A stretch of DNA of 64,000 nucleotides from JAKFWF01 sp031367505 (GCA_031367505.1 JANLPY010000148.1:28568-92567), one strand, 5' to 3'. Counted from the first letter of the stretch, positions 43,837 through 52,827 are shown. A program made the numbers and translations. Notes: generated by a model not told the origin, from the letters alone.

Positions 43837-45105
43837 ATGACACGCGCTGCATCCACCCAAATTCGCGAGTTTGCTGCTGACGAACGCGGAACGATCGCAA
43901 TTATTTTCAGCCTGTGCTCATTCGCGATGGTCATGATAACCGGTCTCGCCATCGACGTGGGCCGGACCTATCAGGCAAACAACAAGATTAGCTCGGCAAT
44001 CGACGCCTCCGCACTAGCTGCCGCAAAGGGATTGCGCATCAATAACTTGAGCAACGGCGACGTTACCGCCTTGGCTCAGAAATACTTCGATCTGAACATG
44101 AAAGGCGCTGGCGGGAACATCGCCAAGATCAACAGCTTCGCCGTCGATATTGACCGCGTTAAGGGTTCCGTCTGTGTCAATGTAGCGGCCGATGTCCCGA
44201 TGTTATTCGCCCGGGTTGCTGGCATCGAGACGATGTCACTACCCAAAAGCGCTGTCGCAATCTTCGACTCCAAAGACATCGAAGTGGGACTTCAGCTCGA
44301 CGTCACCGGTTCGATGGGCGGCCGCAAGATCTCCGACCTGAAGCGCGCCACCAAGAACCTTCTCGACGTTCTGATCCCCGATGAACCCACGGGCCAGAAA
44401 GTACGCGTCGGCTTTGCCCCCTTCTCGGCCGGCGTTAACGTCGGACCCTATCTTAAAGCCGTCGACGGTAACCGCGCATCGGCGAACAACTGCACCTATG
44501 AGCGCTTGACTGCGACCAACGAGAAGACCGATGCCGCGCCCATCGGACCGGATGCCTTCAAGATCAGCGCTGATCTGCCCGGTGCCCAAGCTTGCCCGAA
44601 TGCATCGATTGTCCCGATGACTGACAACAAAAGGATGCTCAAGACCACGGTCGACGGCTACAACGCCACCGGCTCGACTGCTGGTCAGCTCGGCGCCTCC
44701 TGGGCCTGGTATCTGGTGTCGCCGAACTGGTCGGCGATCTGGCCCTCAGCCAGCAAACCGGCCGCCTACAACGACGGCCGCACCATCAAAACGGTGCTCC
44801 TGATGACCGACGGCGTCTACAATACCATTGGCGGCATCAACAAAGGCGATGGATCAACCGAGGCAGTAACGGCCAGCAAGCTCTCGGTCGATATCTGCAA
44901 CGGCATGAAAGCCAAGGGTGTGATCGTCTACACCGTCGGGTTCGACCTCAATAGTGCCGGCGCCTATAAGGATCGCGTGATCAACACACTGTCGTCGTGT
45001 GCCAGCGAAACCGCCAAATTCTTCCGCGCTGAGAATGGCGACGAACTTGAAACCGCCTTCAAACAAATTGCTGAAGACATCGTCCGTTTGCGTATCTCGA
45101 AGTAA
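43837..45105 (+). CDS. TadG-like pilus assembly protein with VWA domain
   Basis: 422 aa. The N-terminus carries the TadE/TadG prepilin-like segment: AADERGTIAIIFSLCSFAMVMITGLAIDVGRTY with a hydrophobic span, then DASALAAAKGL. From about 150 a von Willebrand factor A domain follows with the MIDAS-like DVTGSMGG and a later LLMTDGVYN. It is expected to be anchored in the inner membrane with a periplasmic domain. TadG proteins serve tad pilus assembly; no other tad genes are in the window, so its partner machinery lies elsewhere. GGAGAAAA precedes the ATG. Confidence 0.82.
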   Translation: MTRAASTQIREFAADERGTIAIIFSLCSFAMVMITGLAIDVGRTYQANNKISSAIDASALAAAKGLRINNLSNGDVTALAQKYFDLNMKGAGGNIAKINSFAVDIDRVKGSVCVNVAADVPMLFARVAGIETMSLPKSAVAIFDSKDIEVGLQLDVTGSMGGRKISDLKRATKNLLDVLIPDEPTGQKVRVGFAPFSAGVNVGPYLKAVDGNRASANNCTYERLTATNEKTDAAPIGPDAFKISADLPGAQACPNASIVPMTDNKRMLKTTVDGYNATGSTAGQLGASWAWYLVSPNWSAIWPSASKPAAYNDGRTIKTVLLMTDGVYNTIGGINKGDGSTEAVTASKLSVDICNGMKAKGVIVYTVGFDLNSAGAYKDRVINTLSSCASETAKFFRAENGDELETAFKQIAEDIVRLRISK

Positions 45106-45163
45106 CAGCTTTCACAAATCCGATCTTAGGCGTGTCGCCGGGCCCCCCTCCTCCTGGCAATCG

Positions 45164-45238
45164 TCTGAGCGACAAGGGGTTCCGCGCCGGTCTTGCCCAG
45201 ACCGCATGCTGGACCCCTTGTCCAATTCCCGTCTCAGA
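45164..45238. repeat. Nested three-stem inverted repeat upstream of rpmF
   Basis: Three stems nest in order: TCTGAG (45164-45169) with CTCAGA (45233-45238); GACAAGGGGT (45171-45180) with ACCCCTTGTC (45213-45222); and CGGTCT (45188-45193) with AGACCG (45199-45204) around a 5-base loop. All three are perfect. They could form a structured RNA, a terminator-like element for the upstream gene or a palindromic repeat. There is no T run. A specific family is not recognised. Confidence 0.6.
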
Positions 45239-45278
45239 AGTATTCCGATGCGCTCTGGCATTCTGTGCCGTTGTCCGC

Positions 45279-45284
45279 TATAAG
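45279..45284 (+). promoter_or_regulatory. Candidate -10 element of rpmF
   Basis: TATAAG at 45279-45284, in a CTATAAGCC context typical of alphaproteobacterial housekeeping promoters, lies 143 bases before the rpmF ATG. A -35 is weak (CTGGCA at 45255-45260, 18-base spacing). Confidence 0.3.
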
Positions 45285-45426
45285 CCGCCTCGACCGGGTG
45301 GGTCAGCGGCCACAAATCCGCCTGACCGTGCCCAAACAGTCATATCCGCTGTCCACTACTATCTATTCACCGAGACCGCCGTGTTACGGGTTTTCCGGCA
45401 CGGTTCCATGTTGGAGACTTACGTCA

Positions 45427-45612
45427 ATGGCCGTTCCGAAACGAAAAACTTCGCCGATGAAGCGTGGCTTCCGCCGTTCCGCCGATGCCCTGAAGGCACC
45501 GACCTACGTCGAGGACAAGGAAAGCGGCGAGCGTCGTCGTCCCCACCACATCGACATGAAGACTGGCAAGTATCGCGGCCGTCAGATCCTCGAGCCTAAA
45601 ACGGACGTTTGA
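45427..45612 (+). CDS. rpmF: 50S ribosomal protein L32
   Basis: 61 aa, from ATG 45427 preceded by GGAG. It begins with the diagnostic MAVPKRKTSPMKRGFRRS and ends with HHIDMKTGKYRGRQIL. Length and basic character fit alphaproteobacterial L32, which lacks zinc-ribbon cysteines. It is part of the large ribosomal subunit. It stands alone, not next to plsX or a DUF177 gene as in many bacteria; a long untranslated region is implied if the TATAAG at 45279 is its promoter. Confidence 0.95.
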   Translation: MAVPKRKTSPMKRGFRRSADALKAPTYVEDKESGERRRPHHIDMKTGKYRGRQILEPKTDV

Positions 45613-45719
45613 TCGACGATCGATTAACCGGGTAACGAACCAACTCGTGGTCCGGATTTGCAACCCGAATTCGTCAAGTGGCGTGCATTGTCGCCGTCAG
45701 CACACTCTGGAGTTGTGAA

Positions 45720-46130
45720 ATGTCCCTGCGCGCCTTGCCGCTGATCGTTATTGCGTTCCTGCTTTACAACGTGATCGTCCTCGCCGGCGGTCCAGACCCG
45801 AACGTGACACTTGCGACCAAAATCTTTTCGATCCCGATGATTAAGGCAACGTGGATGTTCAGCTGGGGCGATTTCGTCCTGCTCATGACGCTGCTTTTGC
45901 TGTTCGTCGAGCTGCTGAAGTCGACCTACACGTCGACCGCTTCTCTACTTGATCACGGGCTCTCGATGCTGGTGTTCGTTGTCTGCTTGATCGAGTTCAT
46001 CATCGTCCCGCAGGCCGCCACTTCGGTGTTCTTCTTGATCATGATTGCGACACTGATCGACGTGGTGGCCGGCTACACGATCGGCATCCGCGTTGCTCGT
46101 CGCGATCTGAATATCGGTGGTGAACAGTAA
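45720..46130 (+). CDS. Small polytopic membrane protein, function unknown
   Basis: 136 aa from ATG 45720 (GGAG 7 bases upstream). Four hydrophobic spans are visible: LPLIVIAFLLYNVIVLAGG, FVLLMTLLLLFVELL, HGLSMLVFVVCLIEFIIV and FFLIMIATLIDVVAGYTIGI. No domain with a known function is recognised; similar alphaproteobacterial membrane proteins are annotated only as hypothetical. It ends 30 bases before a strong terminator. Confidence 0.75.
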   Translation: MSLRALPLIVIAFLLYNVIVLAGGPDPNVTLATKIFSIPMIKATWMFSWGDFVLLMTLLLLFVELLKSTYTSTASLLDHGLSMLVFVVCLIEFIIVPQAATSVFFLIMIATLIDVVAGYTIGIRVARRDLNIGGEQ

Positions 46131-46160
46131 ACTCCGCGACGTTCAGCGAACCTATTTTCC

Positions 46161-46191
46161 AGCGGCCGGAGCCCATTCCGGCCGCTTTTTT
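46161..46191 (+). terminator. Rho-independent terminator
   Basis: A perfect 10-bp stem AGCGGCCGGA (46161-46170) and TCCGGCCGCT (46177-46186), a 6-base loop, then six Ts (46186-46191). It ends the unit with the membrane protein gene at 45720. Confidence 0.92.
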
Positions 46192-46283
46192 GTATCTCCT
46201 TGGTGAACGTCGCCACGACACCTTCAAGGGTTCGTTAGCGTTTCTCGCCTACGTTCGTGGAGTAGAAGTGCTCCGGCAGCCGT

Positions 46284-48080
46284 TTGCTGCGGCGAACGAT
46301 CGGTTATCAGCCCGTGAACTCCATTCCGGTTAAAGTTGCACTTTTGGATGAGCCTGCCGCAGGGCCGAGCCCGTTTTTATCCGGTTCATCCAATGTCCGC
46401 GCCGATATCGGTTTGGTGGACATCATGTCTGCCGTCGAGGAAACAGCCTATATTTGGGACATTGGCAGCGACCGGATCGACTGGGAAAGCAATGCAATCC
46501 ACGTGCTCGGCGTCAAATCGCTCGAAGCCATTTCCAGCGGTGCCAATTTCCAACAGCTCATAGCCGCCGAACATCTGAGCCGCCGAAGCCAAGCGATCGC
46601 TACGCAACATTCCGTCACTGGAAAAGCTATTCCATACCGCATCCAGTACCGGTTCCTGCCGCAAGGCACACGACGCGATTTCTCAATTTGGCTCGAGGAT
46701 CACGGCAGCTGGTGGGCCGGCGAGAACGGCATCGCCGTCCGCGCTCGCGGTGTAATCCGCGTGATCAACGAGCGCTACAAGGAAGAACAACGCCTGCTGC
46801 ATCGCAGTGACCACGATGAATTGACCGGTCAGCTGAACCGCATCCGCCTCACCGAAGCGCTCGACTCCACGATGAACCACGCGAAGAAGGCCGGCCAACA
46901 GGCCGCTTTTCTGGTCGCTTCGGTCAACAACATGACGGTCATCAACGAGGCATTCGGATTTGATGTTGGTGACGAGATCATCGCGACCATCGGTCATGTG
47001 TTGAAAGATAAGCTGCGGACCGGCGACACGTTGGGCCGCTACTCGTCCAACAAATTCGGCATCATTCTCAATGATTGCTCTCCCGGTGCGGTGCGCATTG
47101 CGGCCGAACGGTTCATGAAGGCCATCCGCGATACGCCGATGCGCACGTCTGCTTGCCAACTGTCGGCAACAATCTCGATCGGTGGTGTGTACGTTCCGGC
47201 TCAGGCAACGACGGTTCATGAGGCAGCGAGCGCCGCACTTTCGGCGTTGGATAGCGCGCGCATGAAACGTCATGATTGTTTCCATGCGTTCGAACCCAAT
47301 CCGGCTCGCGAGAGCAATCGCCGCCGCAACATCATGATCGCCGACGACGTCATCACTGCGCTGGACGAAGGCCGCATGTTGCTCGCGTTGCAGCCGATCG
47401 TCTCCACGACGACGCGTTTACCGGTCTTGTACGAATGTCTGCTCCGCATGGAACAGCCCGACGGCCGTATCGTCTCAGCTGGCGAATTCATTGAAGTTGC
47501 AGAGCAATTGGGATTGTCGCGCCTTATCGACCGGCGAACGCTGGAGATGTCCGTTGCCTTCGCCAAGACGCATCCCTACGTGCACCTCTCGCTGAATGTT
47601 TCCAGCCTGACCTGCAGCGATCACGAATGGATGACGGCGCTTCACAAGTTGACCGGCGGCCAACGCCAGATCACAGAACGGCTGACGATCGAGATCACCG
47701 AGACGACGGCAATCGACGACTTGGATCAATCGATCGCCTTCGTCGATACTTTGAAAGAGCTCGGCTGCCGTGTCGCCATCGACGACTTTGGCGCCGGCTA
47801 CACCTCGTTCAAGAACTTGAAGCACCTCGCGGTCGATATGGTGAAGATCGACGGCGCATTCGTGAAGAACCTTTCGGCCGACAAAACCGACGCGATTTTC
47901 ATCACCACAATGGCGCAACTCGCCCGCTCGTTCGGAATGACAACCGTTGCGGAGTGGGTCGGCGATGAAGCCACCGCCCAGCTACTAGCTGACGCCGGGA
48001 TCGACTATCTGCAAGGGTTCTATTTCGGCAAACCGCTGATGGCGAACGACAAGAACGGCCCGTTCGCCCTCGCGAGCTAG
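46284..48080 (+). CDS. GGDEF/EAL-domain protein with degenerate GGDEF
   Basis: 598 aa. A PAS-like N-terminal sensor (about 50-165) is followed by a GGDEF domain whose motif is SSNKF (254-258), so it should not make c-di-GMP. The EAL domain retains ECLLRM (Glu384), the LSLNVSS Asn, EITET, the DDFGAGYTS Asp pair, VKIDGAFV Lys and LQGFYFGKP. The second Glu of the usual AExVE reads Gly in AEWVGDE. It may be a c-di-GMP phosphodiesterase or sensor. The start is uncertain: TTG 46284 is used, GTG 46314 and ATG 46425 are alternatives. Confidence 0.83.
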   Translation: MLRRTIGYQPVNSIPVKVALLDEPAAGPSPFLSGSSNVRADIGLVDIMSAVEETAYIWDIGSDRIDWESNAIHVLGVKSLEAISSGANFQQLIAAEHLSRRSQAIATQHSVTGKAIPYRIQYRFLPQGTRRDFSIWLEDHGSWWAGENGIAVRARGVIRVINERYKEEQRLLHRSDHDELTGQLNRIRLTEALDSTMNHAKKAGQQAAFLVASVNNMTVINEAFGFDVGDEIIATIGHVLKDKLRTGDTLGRYSSNKFGIILNDCSPGAVRIAAERFMKAIRDTPMRTSACQLSATISIGGVYVPAQATTVHEAASAALSALDSARMKRHDCFHAFEPNPARESNRRRNIMIADDVITALDEGRMLLALQPIVSTTTRLPVLYECLLRMEQPDGRIVSAGEFIEVAEQLGLSRLIDRRTLEMSVAFAKTHPYVHLSLNVSSLTCSDHEWMTALHKLTGGQRQITERLTIEITETTAIDDLDQSIAFVDTLKELGCRVAIDDFGAGYTSFKNLKHLAVDMVKIDGAFVKNLSADKTDAIFITTMAQLARSFGMTTVAEWVGDEATAQLLADAGIDYLQGFYFGKPLMANDKNGPFALAS

Positions 48081-48097
48081 AATAATGCCGAATTAGA

Positions 48098-48826
48098 TCA
48101 CTCGCGCACCTTCGACAGCTTTTCTATCTTCTGCTGCATTGCGGCGAGTTCAACCTTGAGTTCGGCAAGATCGCCCGTTGTAGCGGGAACCGGCGCTGCC
48201 GCCGAACCGGCACCAGCGGCCTGCGATGGGACAACGGCTGGGCGAGATCCGGCCGGACGAGCGGCTGTCGCTGCCGCATCTGCTGGCAGCCCCGCAGCCG
48301 TCGTTGCGGTGCCGAGCGGGATCGCTGCCGAGAACGGCGTCCACATCTTCATTGCCTGCTCGAACATCGACATGTTTTTGCGCGTCTGCTCCTGCATTGC
48401 CTCGAATGCGGTGCTTCCAAAAGGCGATTGCGCAAAGAACGGCGCGAACTGCGATCGGAACCGCTCTTGTTCGTTAACCAGCGTCTGCAGGCTCATCTGC
48501 AGATAACTCGGCACCATCTTGCCGATACTATCGTCGTAAAATCGGATCAACTGACGCAGGAACGGCACCGGAAGCAGTGTGTGGCCACCGGACTTCGCCT
48601 CTTGTTCGACGATGATCTGCGTCAATACCGCATGGGTAAGATCGTCGCCCGTCTTGGCATCGAACACCAGAAAATCGCGGTCGGACCGCACCATCCCGGC
48701 GAGGTCGTCCAACGTCACATAGGCGCTGGTTTCGGTATTATAGAGCCGCCGGTTGGCGTACTTCTTGATAACGACGGCTTCGCGCTTTGGCGCGGGTGGA
48801 GCTGGTTGTTCGAGGGCAGCAGACAT
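48098..48826 (-). CDS. phaR: Polyhydroxyalkanoate synthesis regulator PhaR
   Basis: 242 aa from ATG 48826; a GTG two codons upstream is possible. The PHB accumulation regulator DNA-binding domain is diagnostic: IKKYANRRLYNTETSAYVTLDDLAGMV near residue 25, then the PHB_acc domain with LLPVPFLRQLIRFYDDSIGKMVP. An Ala/Pro-rich linker and a C-terminal coiled coil (LAELKVELAAMQQKIEKLSK) follow. PhaR represses phasin and granule genes when free of polymer. It is divergent from a phaA-type thiolase gene with a 295-base gap. Confidence 0.92.
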   Translation of the reverse strand: MSAALEQPAPPAPKREAVVIKKYANRRLYNTETSAYVTLDDLAGMVRSDRDFLVFDAKTGDDLTHAVLTQIIVEQEAKSGGHTLLPVPFLRQLIRFYDDSIGKMVPSYLQMSLQTLVNEQERFRSQFAPFFAQSPFGSTAFEAMQEQTRKNMSMFEQAMKMWTPFSAAIPLGTATTAAGLPADAAATAARPAGSRPAVVPSQAAGAGSAAAPVPATTGDLAELKVELAAMQQKIEKLSKVRE

Positions 48827-49121
48827 GAACACCGCACTTTAGTTTTACCAACGCGGACGTTTCCGCAATGCAGCAAACCTACCACAAAGCGGGGGCTCGC
48901 GACCAGTTGTTTGTGCTCAATTTTTTCGTGATCGACGGTTCTCCCGATTGGTCGCAATCTACAAATGCACGGCCGCACGCCTGAAAACACGCTTTTCTTA
49001 ACGTAGAAATTTGCTACGGTTGCATCGCGAAATCCCCGTGATCGGCCGCACCAAGCGAGGCTTACCGCTCACGTAATTGCCCGTCGCTCGGGCCCAGCAA
49101 TGCTTTCAAGGAGATCCACCC

Positions 49122-50309
49122 ATGTCCAAGGACGATACTTCCATCGTTATCGCGAGTGCCGCCCGCACGCCCGTTGGCTCCTTTAGCGGCGCTTTGTCTA
49201 GCGTTTCGGCGCACGAACTGGGCAAGGTCGCTATCCTTGCCGCAATCGAACGCGCAGGCGTCAAAGCCGCCGACGTCAACGAAGTCATCCTTGGCCAAGT
49301 CCTCACAGCGGGAGCCGGACAAAACCCGGCCCGCCAAGCATCGATCGCGGCCGGCATTCCAATTGAAACTCCCGCTTGGGGCATGAACCAACTGTGCGGT
49401 TCGGGCCTGCGTGCGGTCGCACTTGGCGCTCAGCAGATCAAGGATGGTTCGGCGACGATCGTTGTCGCCGGCGGTCAAGAGAGCATGAGCCAATCGCCGC
49501 ACTGCGCTCACCTTCGCGACGGCACCAAGATGGGCGACATGAAATTCATCGACACGATGATCAAGGATGGCCTGTGGGACGCCTTCAACGGCTACCACAT
49601 GGGCGGCACCGCCGAGAACGTCGCCAAGCAGTTCCAAATCACGCGTGACGAACAGGACAAGTTCGCCGTCGCCTCGCAGAACAAGGCTGAGGCGGCGCGC
49701 AAAGCCGGCCGCTTCAAGGATGAAATCGCGCCGGTAACTGTCAAGGGGCGCAAGGGCGACGTGATCGTCTCGGACGATGAATACATCAAGGACGGCACCA
49801 CCCTCGAGGGCGTATCGAAGCTCCGCCCGGCCTTCGATAAGGCCGGCACGGTAACCGCCGGTAACGCATCAGGCATCAACGATGGCGCCGCCGCCGTCGT
49901 ACTGATGAGCGCCGCCGAAGCCAAGAAGCGCGGCATTACCCCGCTCGCCCGGATCGTCTCCTGGGCCAGCGTCGGCGTCGATCCGGCGGTGATGGGCACC
50001 GGGCCAATTCCGGCCTCGAAACTCGCACTGGAAAAGGCAGGCTGGAAAGCCGCCGACCTCGACCTGATCGAAGCCAATGAAGCGTTCGCCGCTCAGGCAT
50101 GCGCCGTCAACAAGGGCCTTGGTTGGGACACGACCAAGGTCAACGTCAACGGCGGCGCGATTGCCATCGGCCATCCGATCGGCGCATCGGGCGCCCGCGT
50201 GCTGACGACGCTGCTCTACGAAATGAAGCGCCGCGACGCCAAGAAGGGCTTGGCCACCCTATGCATCGGTGGCGGCATGGGCGTCGCCATGTGCGTCGAG
50301 CGGGATTGA
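49122..50309 (+). CDS. phaA: Acetyl-CoA C-acetyltransferase (thiolase)
   Basis: 395 aa from ATG 49122, with AAGGAG upstream; a longer frame from 49077 lacks this. Catalytic Cys92 lies in NQLCGSGLRAV, the active-site His in GGAIAIGHPIGASGAR, and the second Cys in LCIGGGMGVAMC. It condenses two acetyl-CoA to acetoacetyl-CoA, the first step of polyhydroxybutyrate synthesis. Divergence from phaR supports the PhaA role, but phaB, often next to it, is not here. A degradative AtoB role is possible. Confidence 0.9.
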   Translation: MSKDDTSIVIASAARTPVGSFSGALSSVSAHELGKVAILAAIERAGVKAADVNEVILGQVLTAGAGQNPARQASIAAGIPIETPAWGMNQLCGSGLRAVALGAQQIKDGSATIVVAGGQESMSQSPHCAHLRDGTKMGDMKFIDTMIKDGLWDAFNGYHMGGTAENVAKQFQITRDEQDKFAVASQNKAEAARKAGRFKDEIAPVTVKGRKGDVIVSDDEYIKDGTTLEGVSKLRPAFDKAGTVTAGNASGINDGAAAVVLMSAAEAKKRGITPLARIVSWASVGVDPAVMGTGPIPASKLALEKAGWKAADLDLIEANEAFAAQACAVNKGLGWDTTKVNVNGGAIAIGHPIGASGARVLTTLLYEMKRRDAKKGLATLCIGGGMGVAMCVERD

Positions 50310-50319
50310 TGATCGTTCC

Positions 50320-50356
50320 GCCGCATCCGGCAACGACACACGGCGCCGGATGCGGC
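50320..50356. terminator. Hairpin after phaA, between convergent genes
   Basis: A perfect 12-bp inverted repeat GCCGCATCCGGC (50320-50331) and GCCGGATGCGGC (50345-50356) with a 13-base loop. There is no T run on either side, so termination may need Rho or be absent; it may protect convergent mRNA ends. Its stem is seen directly. Confidence 0.55.
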
Positions 50357-50387
50357 TCTAGCTAGTTCGCGTCGATTCGCTCGCGCA

Positions 50388-51197
50388 CTAAATCGTGCGC
50401 ACGAACTGCAGCACATCCTCCAGCAGCGGGGAGCGCCAACGCAATGGCTGGGCGAACGTCACAATCAGCCCCGCATGTCCGATGCCGGGGTAAATGCGTT
50501 TGATCACTGGCACTCGAGCCTTCTTCAGCGCCTGCGCCATCATCTCGGCCGCAACCGGCTCGACAACGGTATCGTCCGCACCGTGGATCAGCAGCGTCGG
50601 CGGGCCACCGTTGCGAGCGAACGCTACCGGGCGCGCTTCATCCGCGGACGTCGCCGTGGCAAAGATCGCCTTGGTCGAATTCCACGTCGTCGGGTCGAAC
50701 CCATAGGGGCCGGACAACCCGATCAACGCCGCTGGTGCTGGATAATCCGACGCGACCGCACGACGATAGCGCGGATCGAGTGTCACCAGCGAGGCGATAT
50801 GAGCGCCCGCCGAATGACCCATCAAGATAATCGGTCTGCGGCCCTGTTCGGCCGTTTTGGCGTGAACCCAGGCGAATGCCAGCGCCGCATCCTCATTGAA
50901 AGCGGGATACTTCACTTGCGGAAATAATCGGTAGTCGGCAACCACGGTCGTCACGCCATTGGCGGCCAGCGCCGAGCCGACAAAAGCATAAGTGGCCCGA
51001 TCGCCCGAGGTCCAGCCTCCGCCGTAGTAGAACAGCACGATCGGCGACGTCTTGCTCTCGCGGCCGGCGCGATAAACATCGAGCGTTTGCCGCACATGCG
51101 GCCCGTAAGGCAGGTTGCGCTCGACGCTCAACCCACTCTCCGACACCAAATTGCTGAGCAATGACGTGAACGATGTGCGTGAGGCTCGATCAGACAT
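50388..51197 (-). CDS. Alpha/beta hydrolase (carboxylesterase-like)
   Basis: 269 aa. The oxyanion-hole region FYYGGGWTSGD has Tyr where carboxylesterases usually have His in HGGGW. The nucleophile is Ser129 in MGHSAGAH, with Asp in LLIHGADDTVV and His in GIGHAGLI completing a triad. It resembles the bacterial esterase/lipase and feruloyl-esterase-like group. No signal peptide is visible, so it is cytoplasmic. The substrate is unknown. It is convergent with phaA. Confidence 0.8.
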   Translation of the reverse strand: MSDRASRTSFTSLLSNLVSESGLSVERNLPYGPHVRQTLDVYRAGRESKTSPIVLFYYGGGWTSGDRATYAFVGSALAANGVTTVVADYRLFPQVKYPAFNEDAALAFAWVHAKTAEQGRRPIILMGHSAGAHIASLVTLDPRYRRAVASDYPAPAALIGLSGPYGFDPTTWNSTKAIFATATSADEARPVAFARNGGPPTLLIHGADDTVVEPVAAEMMAQALKKARVPVIKRIYPGIGHAGLIVTFAQPLRWRSPLLEDVLQFVRTI

Positions 51198-51340
51198 GGG
51201 CTCGCACCTCTCGATCCTGATTGTGACGTTGAGTAGATACGCGCCAACTTAGGCCACCGGATACACCGCGGCGCAAAATTTATCGCCGCCTCAAGAAGGT
51301 GTGATCGCTGGGTGCTTGCCTATGCGGCCTAGTCGAGCCG

Positions 51341-52699
51341 TTACCACCACACGGCTGGCTTCGGGAACGCTCCGCGCACTTGTTCGAATGCGTGCCCGAT
51401 GCGCAGGGCAAGGTGATCATCGAAACGCCGGCAGACGATTTGCAGACTGGTCGGCAGACCATCAGGCGCGACCGACATCGGCACCGACAAACCACACAAT
51501 TCCAGGTAGTTGACGAAGCGCGTATGACCGCCGGGGCTCAAGGCTTCATCGACAGTCGCCACTGGATGCGCGGTGAACGGCGTCGTCGGCAGCAATAGCG
51601 CGTCGAAGCGGTCCATCGCTTGCAGAAAGCGCGCACCCTCCGCCTTCCACGCAGCCCGCATATCGAGCCATTCGGTTGCGAGAATCTTTGCTCCCGGCGC
51701 CATGCGTTCGCGAATATTCTGGTGCAGCGCCGACTTCGGATCATCCACAAACTGACGATAGTGCGTATACGCTTCAGCGGCCATGATCCGCCCACAGAAC
51801 CGTGTGATTTCATGCAGCGATTTTGGCAGTTTGAATGGCACGATCGTAGCGCCCGCATCGGTCATTTGCCGAACGGCTTGGTCGAAAGCCTGTCGCATGT
51901 CGGGCGTCGCCAGCGGCATATCCTCTTTAGCCAATCGTGCGAAACGCATTCCGCGAACTCCGGCCTCCAGATTTGCCAACGGATCGGCGCGCTCAATCGC
52001 GAACGTCGTCGCATCGAGCGGATCTTCGCCCTGCATCACAGCCAGCATCCGGGCGGCGGTGGCAACGTCCTTGGTTATCGGGCCGATGGTGTCGAACGTG
52101 TCCGCCAGCGGCACGACGCCAGTGCGCCCAACCAGGCCGATCGACGTTTTCAAGCCGACACAGCCGCAGAAAGCTGCCGGTAGCCGAACCGAACCGCCAG
52201 TGTCGGTGCCCAGTGCGGCCGTCAGCAACCCTGCGCCGACGGCCACCCCTGAACCACTCGACGAGCCGCCCGGCGTGCGATGTGTTTTCTCATCCCACGG
52301 GTTCCACGGCGTACCGACTGTTATATTGGTTCCCCATCCCCCGAATGCATATTCGACGGTGTGGGTTTTGGCCGGCACGATTGCTCCGGCCGCGCGCAGC
52401 CGGGTTACCACGTGCGCATCCGCCTTTGCTGACGCAATGCCTTCGCGCGTAAGTGACCCGGCACCGGTTGGCCTGCCTGCTACATCGATGATGTCTTTGA
52501 CGCCAACACATACGCCTTCGAACAAGCGTGGCGGAGTGCCACTAGCAGCGCGCCGGTCGTTGGCTTCGGCCTCAGCCAGCGCCGTTTCGGGTGTCAGCTG
52601 TACGAATGCTCTCAACTTTGGATTGGCCGATGCCAGCGCCGCGTTCGTTGCATTTACTGTCGCCAACTGGCTTGTCTTCGAACCTGCTGTTGCTTTCAT
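51341..52699 (-). CDS. Amidase signature-family hydrolase
   Basis: 452 aa from the second of two adjacent ATGs, 5 bases after AGAGGG. The Ser-cisSer-Lys triad is in place: Lys in VGVKDIIDVAGRPTGAGS near 70, the cis-Ser in the GGSSSGSGVAV loop near 145, and the nucleophile in GTDTGGSVRLPAAFCG near 170. Amidases of this family hydrolyse amides, carbamoyl compounds or allophanate; the substrate here is not evident. It is divergent from a TetR gene that may control it, with a TGAAC-N3-GTTCA palindrome between them. Confidence 0.88.
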   Translation of the reverse strand: MKATAGSKTSQLATVNATNAALASANPKLRAFVQLTPETALAEAEANDRRAASGTPPRLFEGVCVGVKDIIDVAGRPTGAGSLTREGIASAKADAHVVTRLRAAGAIVPAKTHTVEYAFGGWGTNITVGTPWNPWDEKTHRTPGGSSSGSGVAVGAGLLTAALGTDTGGSVRLPAAFCGCVGLKTSIGLVGRTGVVPLADTFDTIGPITKDVATAARMLAVMQGEDPLDATTFAIERADPLANLEAGVRGMRFARLAKEDMPLATPDMRQAFDQAVRQMTDAGATIVPFKLPKSLHEITRFCGRIMAAEAYTHYRQFVDDPKSALHQNIRERMAPGAKILATEWLDMRAAWKAEGARFLQAMDRFDALLLPTTPFTAHPVATVDEALSPGGHTRFVNYLELCGLSVPMSVAPDGLPTSLQIVCRRFDDHLALRIGHAFEQVRGAFPKPAVWW

Positions 52700-52770
52700 C
52701 ATCGCCCTCTTGGCCGCACCATCGACTGTCGTAAGCTAGCGTGCATGGAGCGGCATGCGGACGTCAACGC

Positions 52771-52782
52771 GAGCGATCGCTC
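52771..52782. promoter_or_regulatory. 12-bp palindrome in amidase-TetR gap
   Basis: GAGCGATCGCTC is a perfect 12-bp palindrome in the gap between amidase and TetR genes. GC-rich symmetry may be chance; no binding is known. Confidence 0.2.
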
Positions 52783-52827
52783 ACCTGCCGCGCTCATACC
52801 TCAAGGATGTTACCTCTACACCGTTAT

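Larger units (their letters stand above)
45106..45426. other. 321-base gap before rpmF with structured region
   Basis: No gene is visible. The gap holds a nested inverted repeat (45164-45238, listed separately) and a candidate -10 TATAAG at 45279-45284 for rpmF. An upstream frame joined in-frame to L32 (from 45193) has no homology and is not considered coding. Confidence 0.45.

Noticed and set aside
45106..45426. 4.5S SRP RNA, 6S RNA or tRNA in the gap before rpmF
   Set aside because: The conserved SRP tip and tRNA T-loop sequences are absent; only unexplained inverted repeats are seen.
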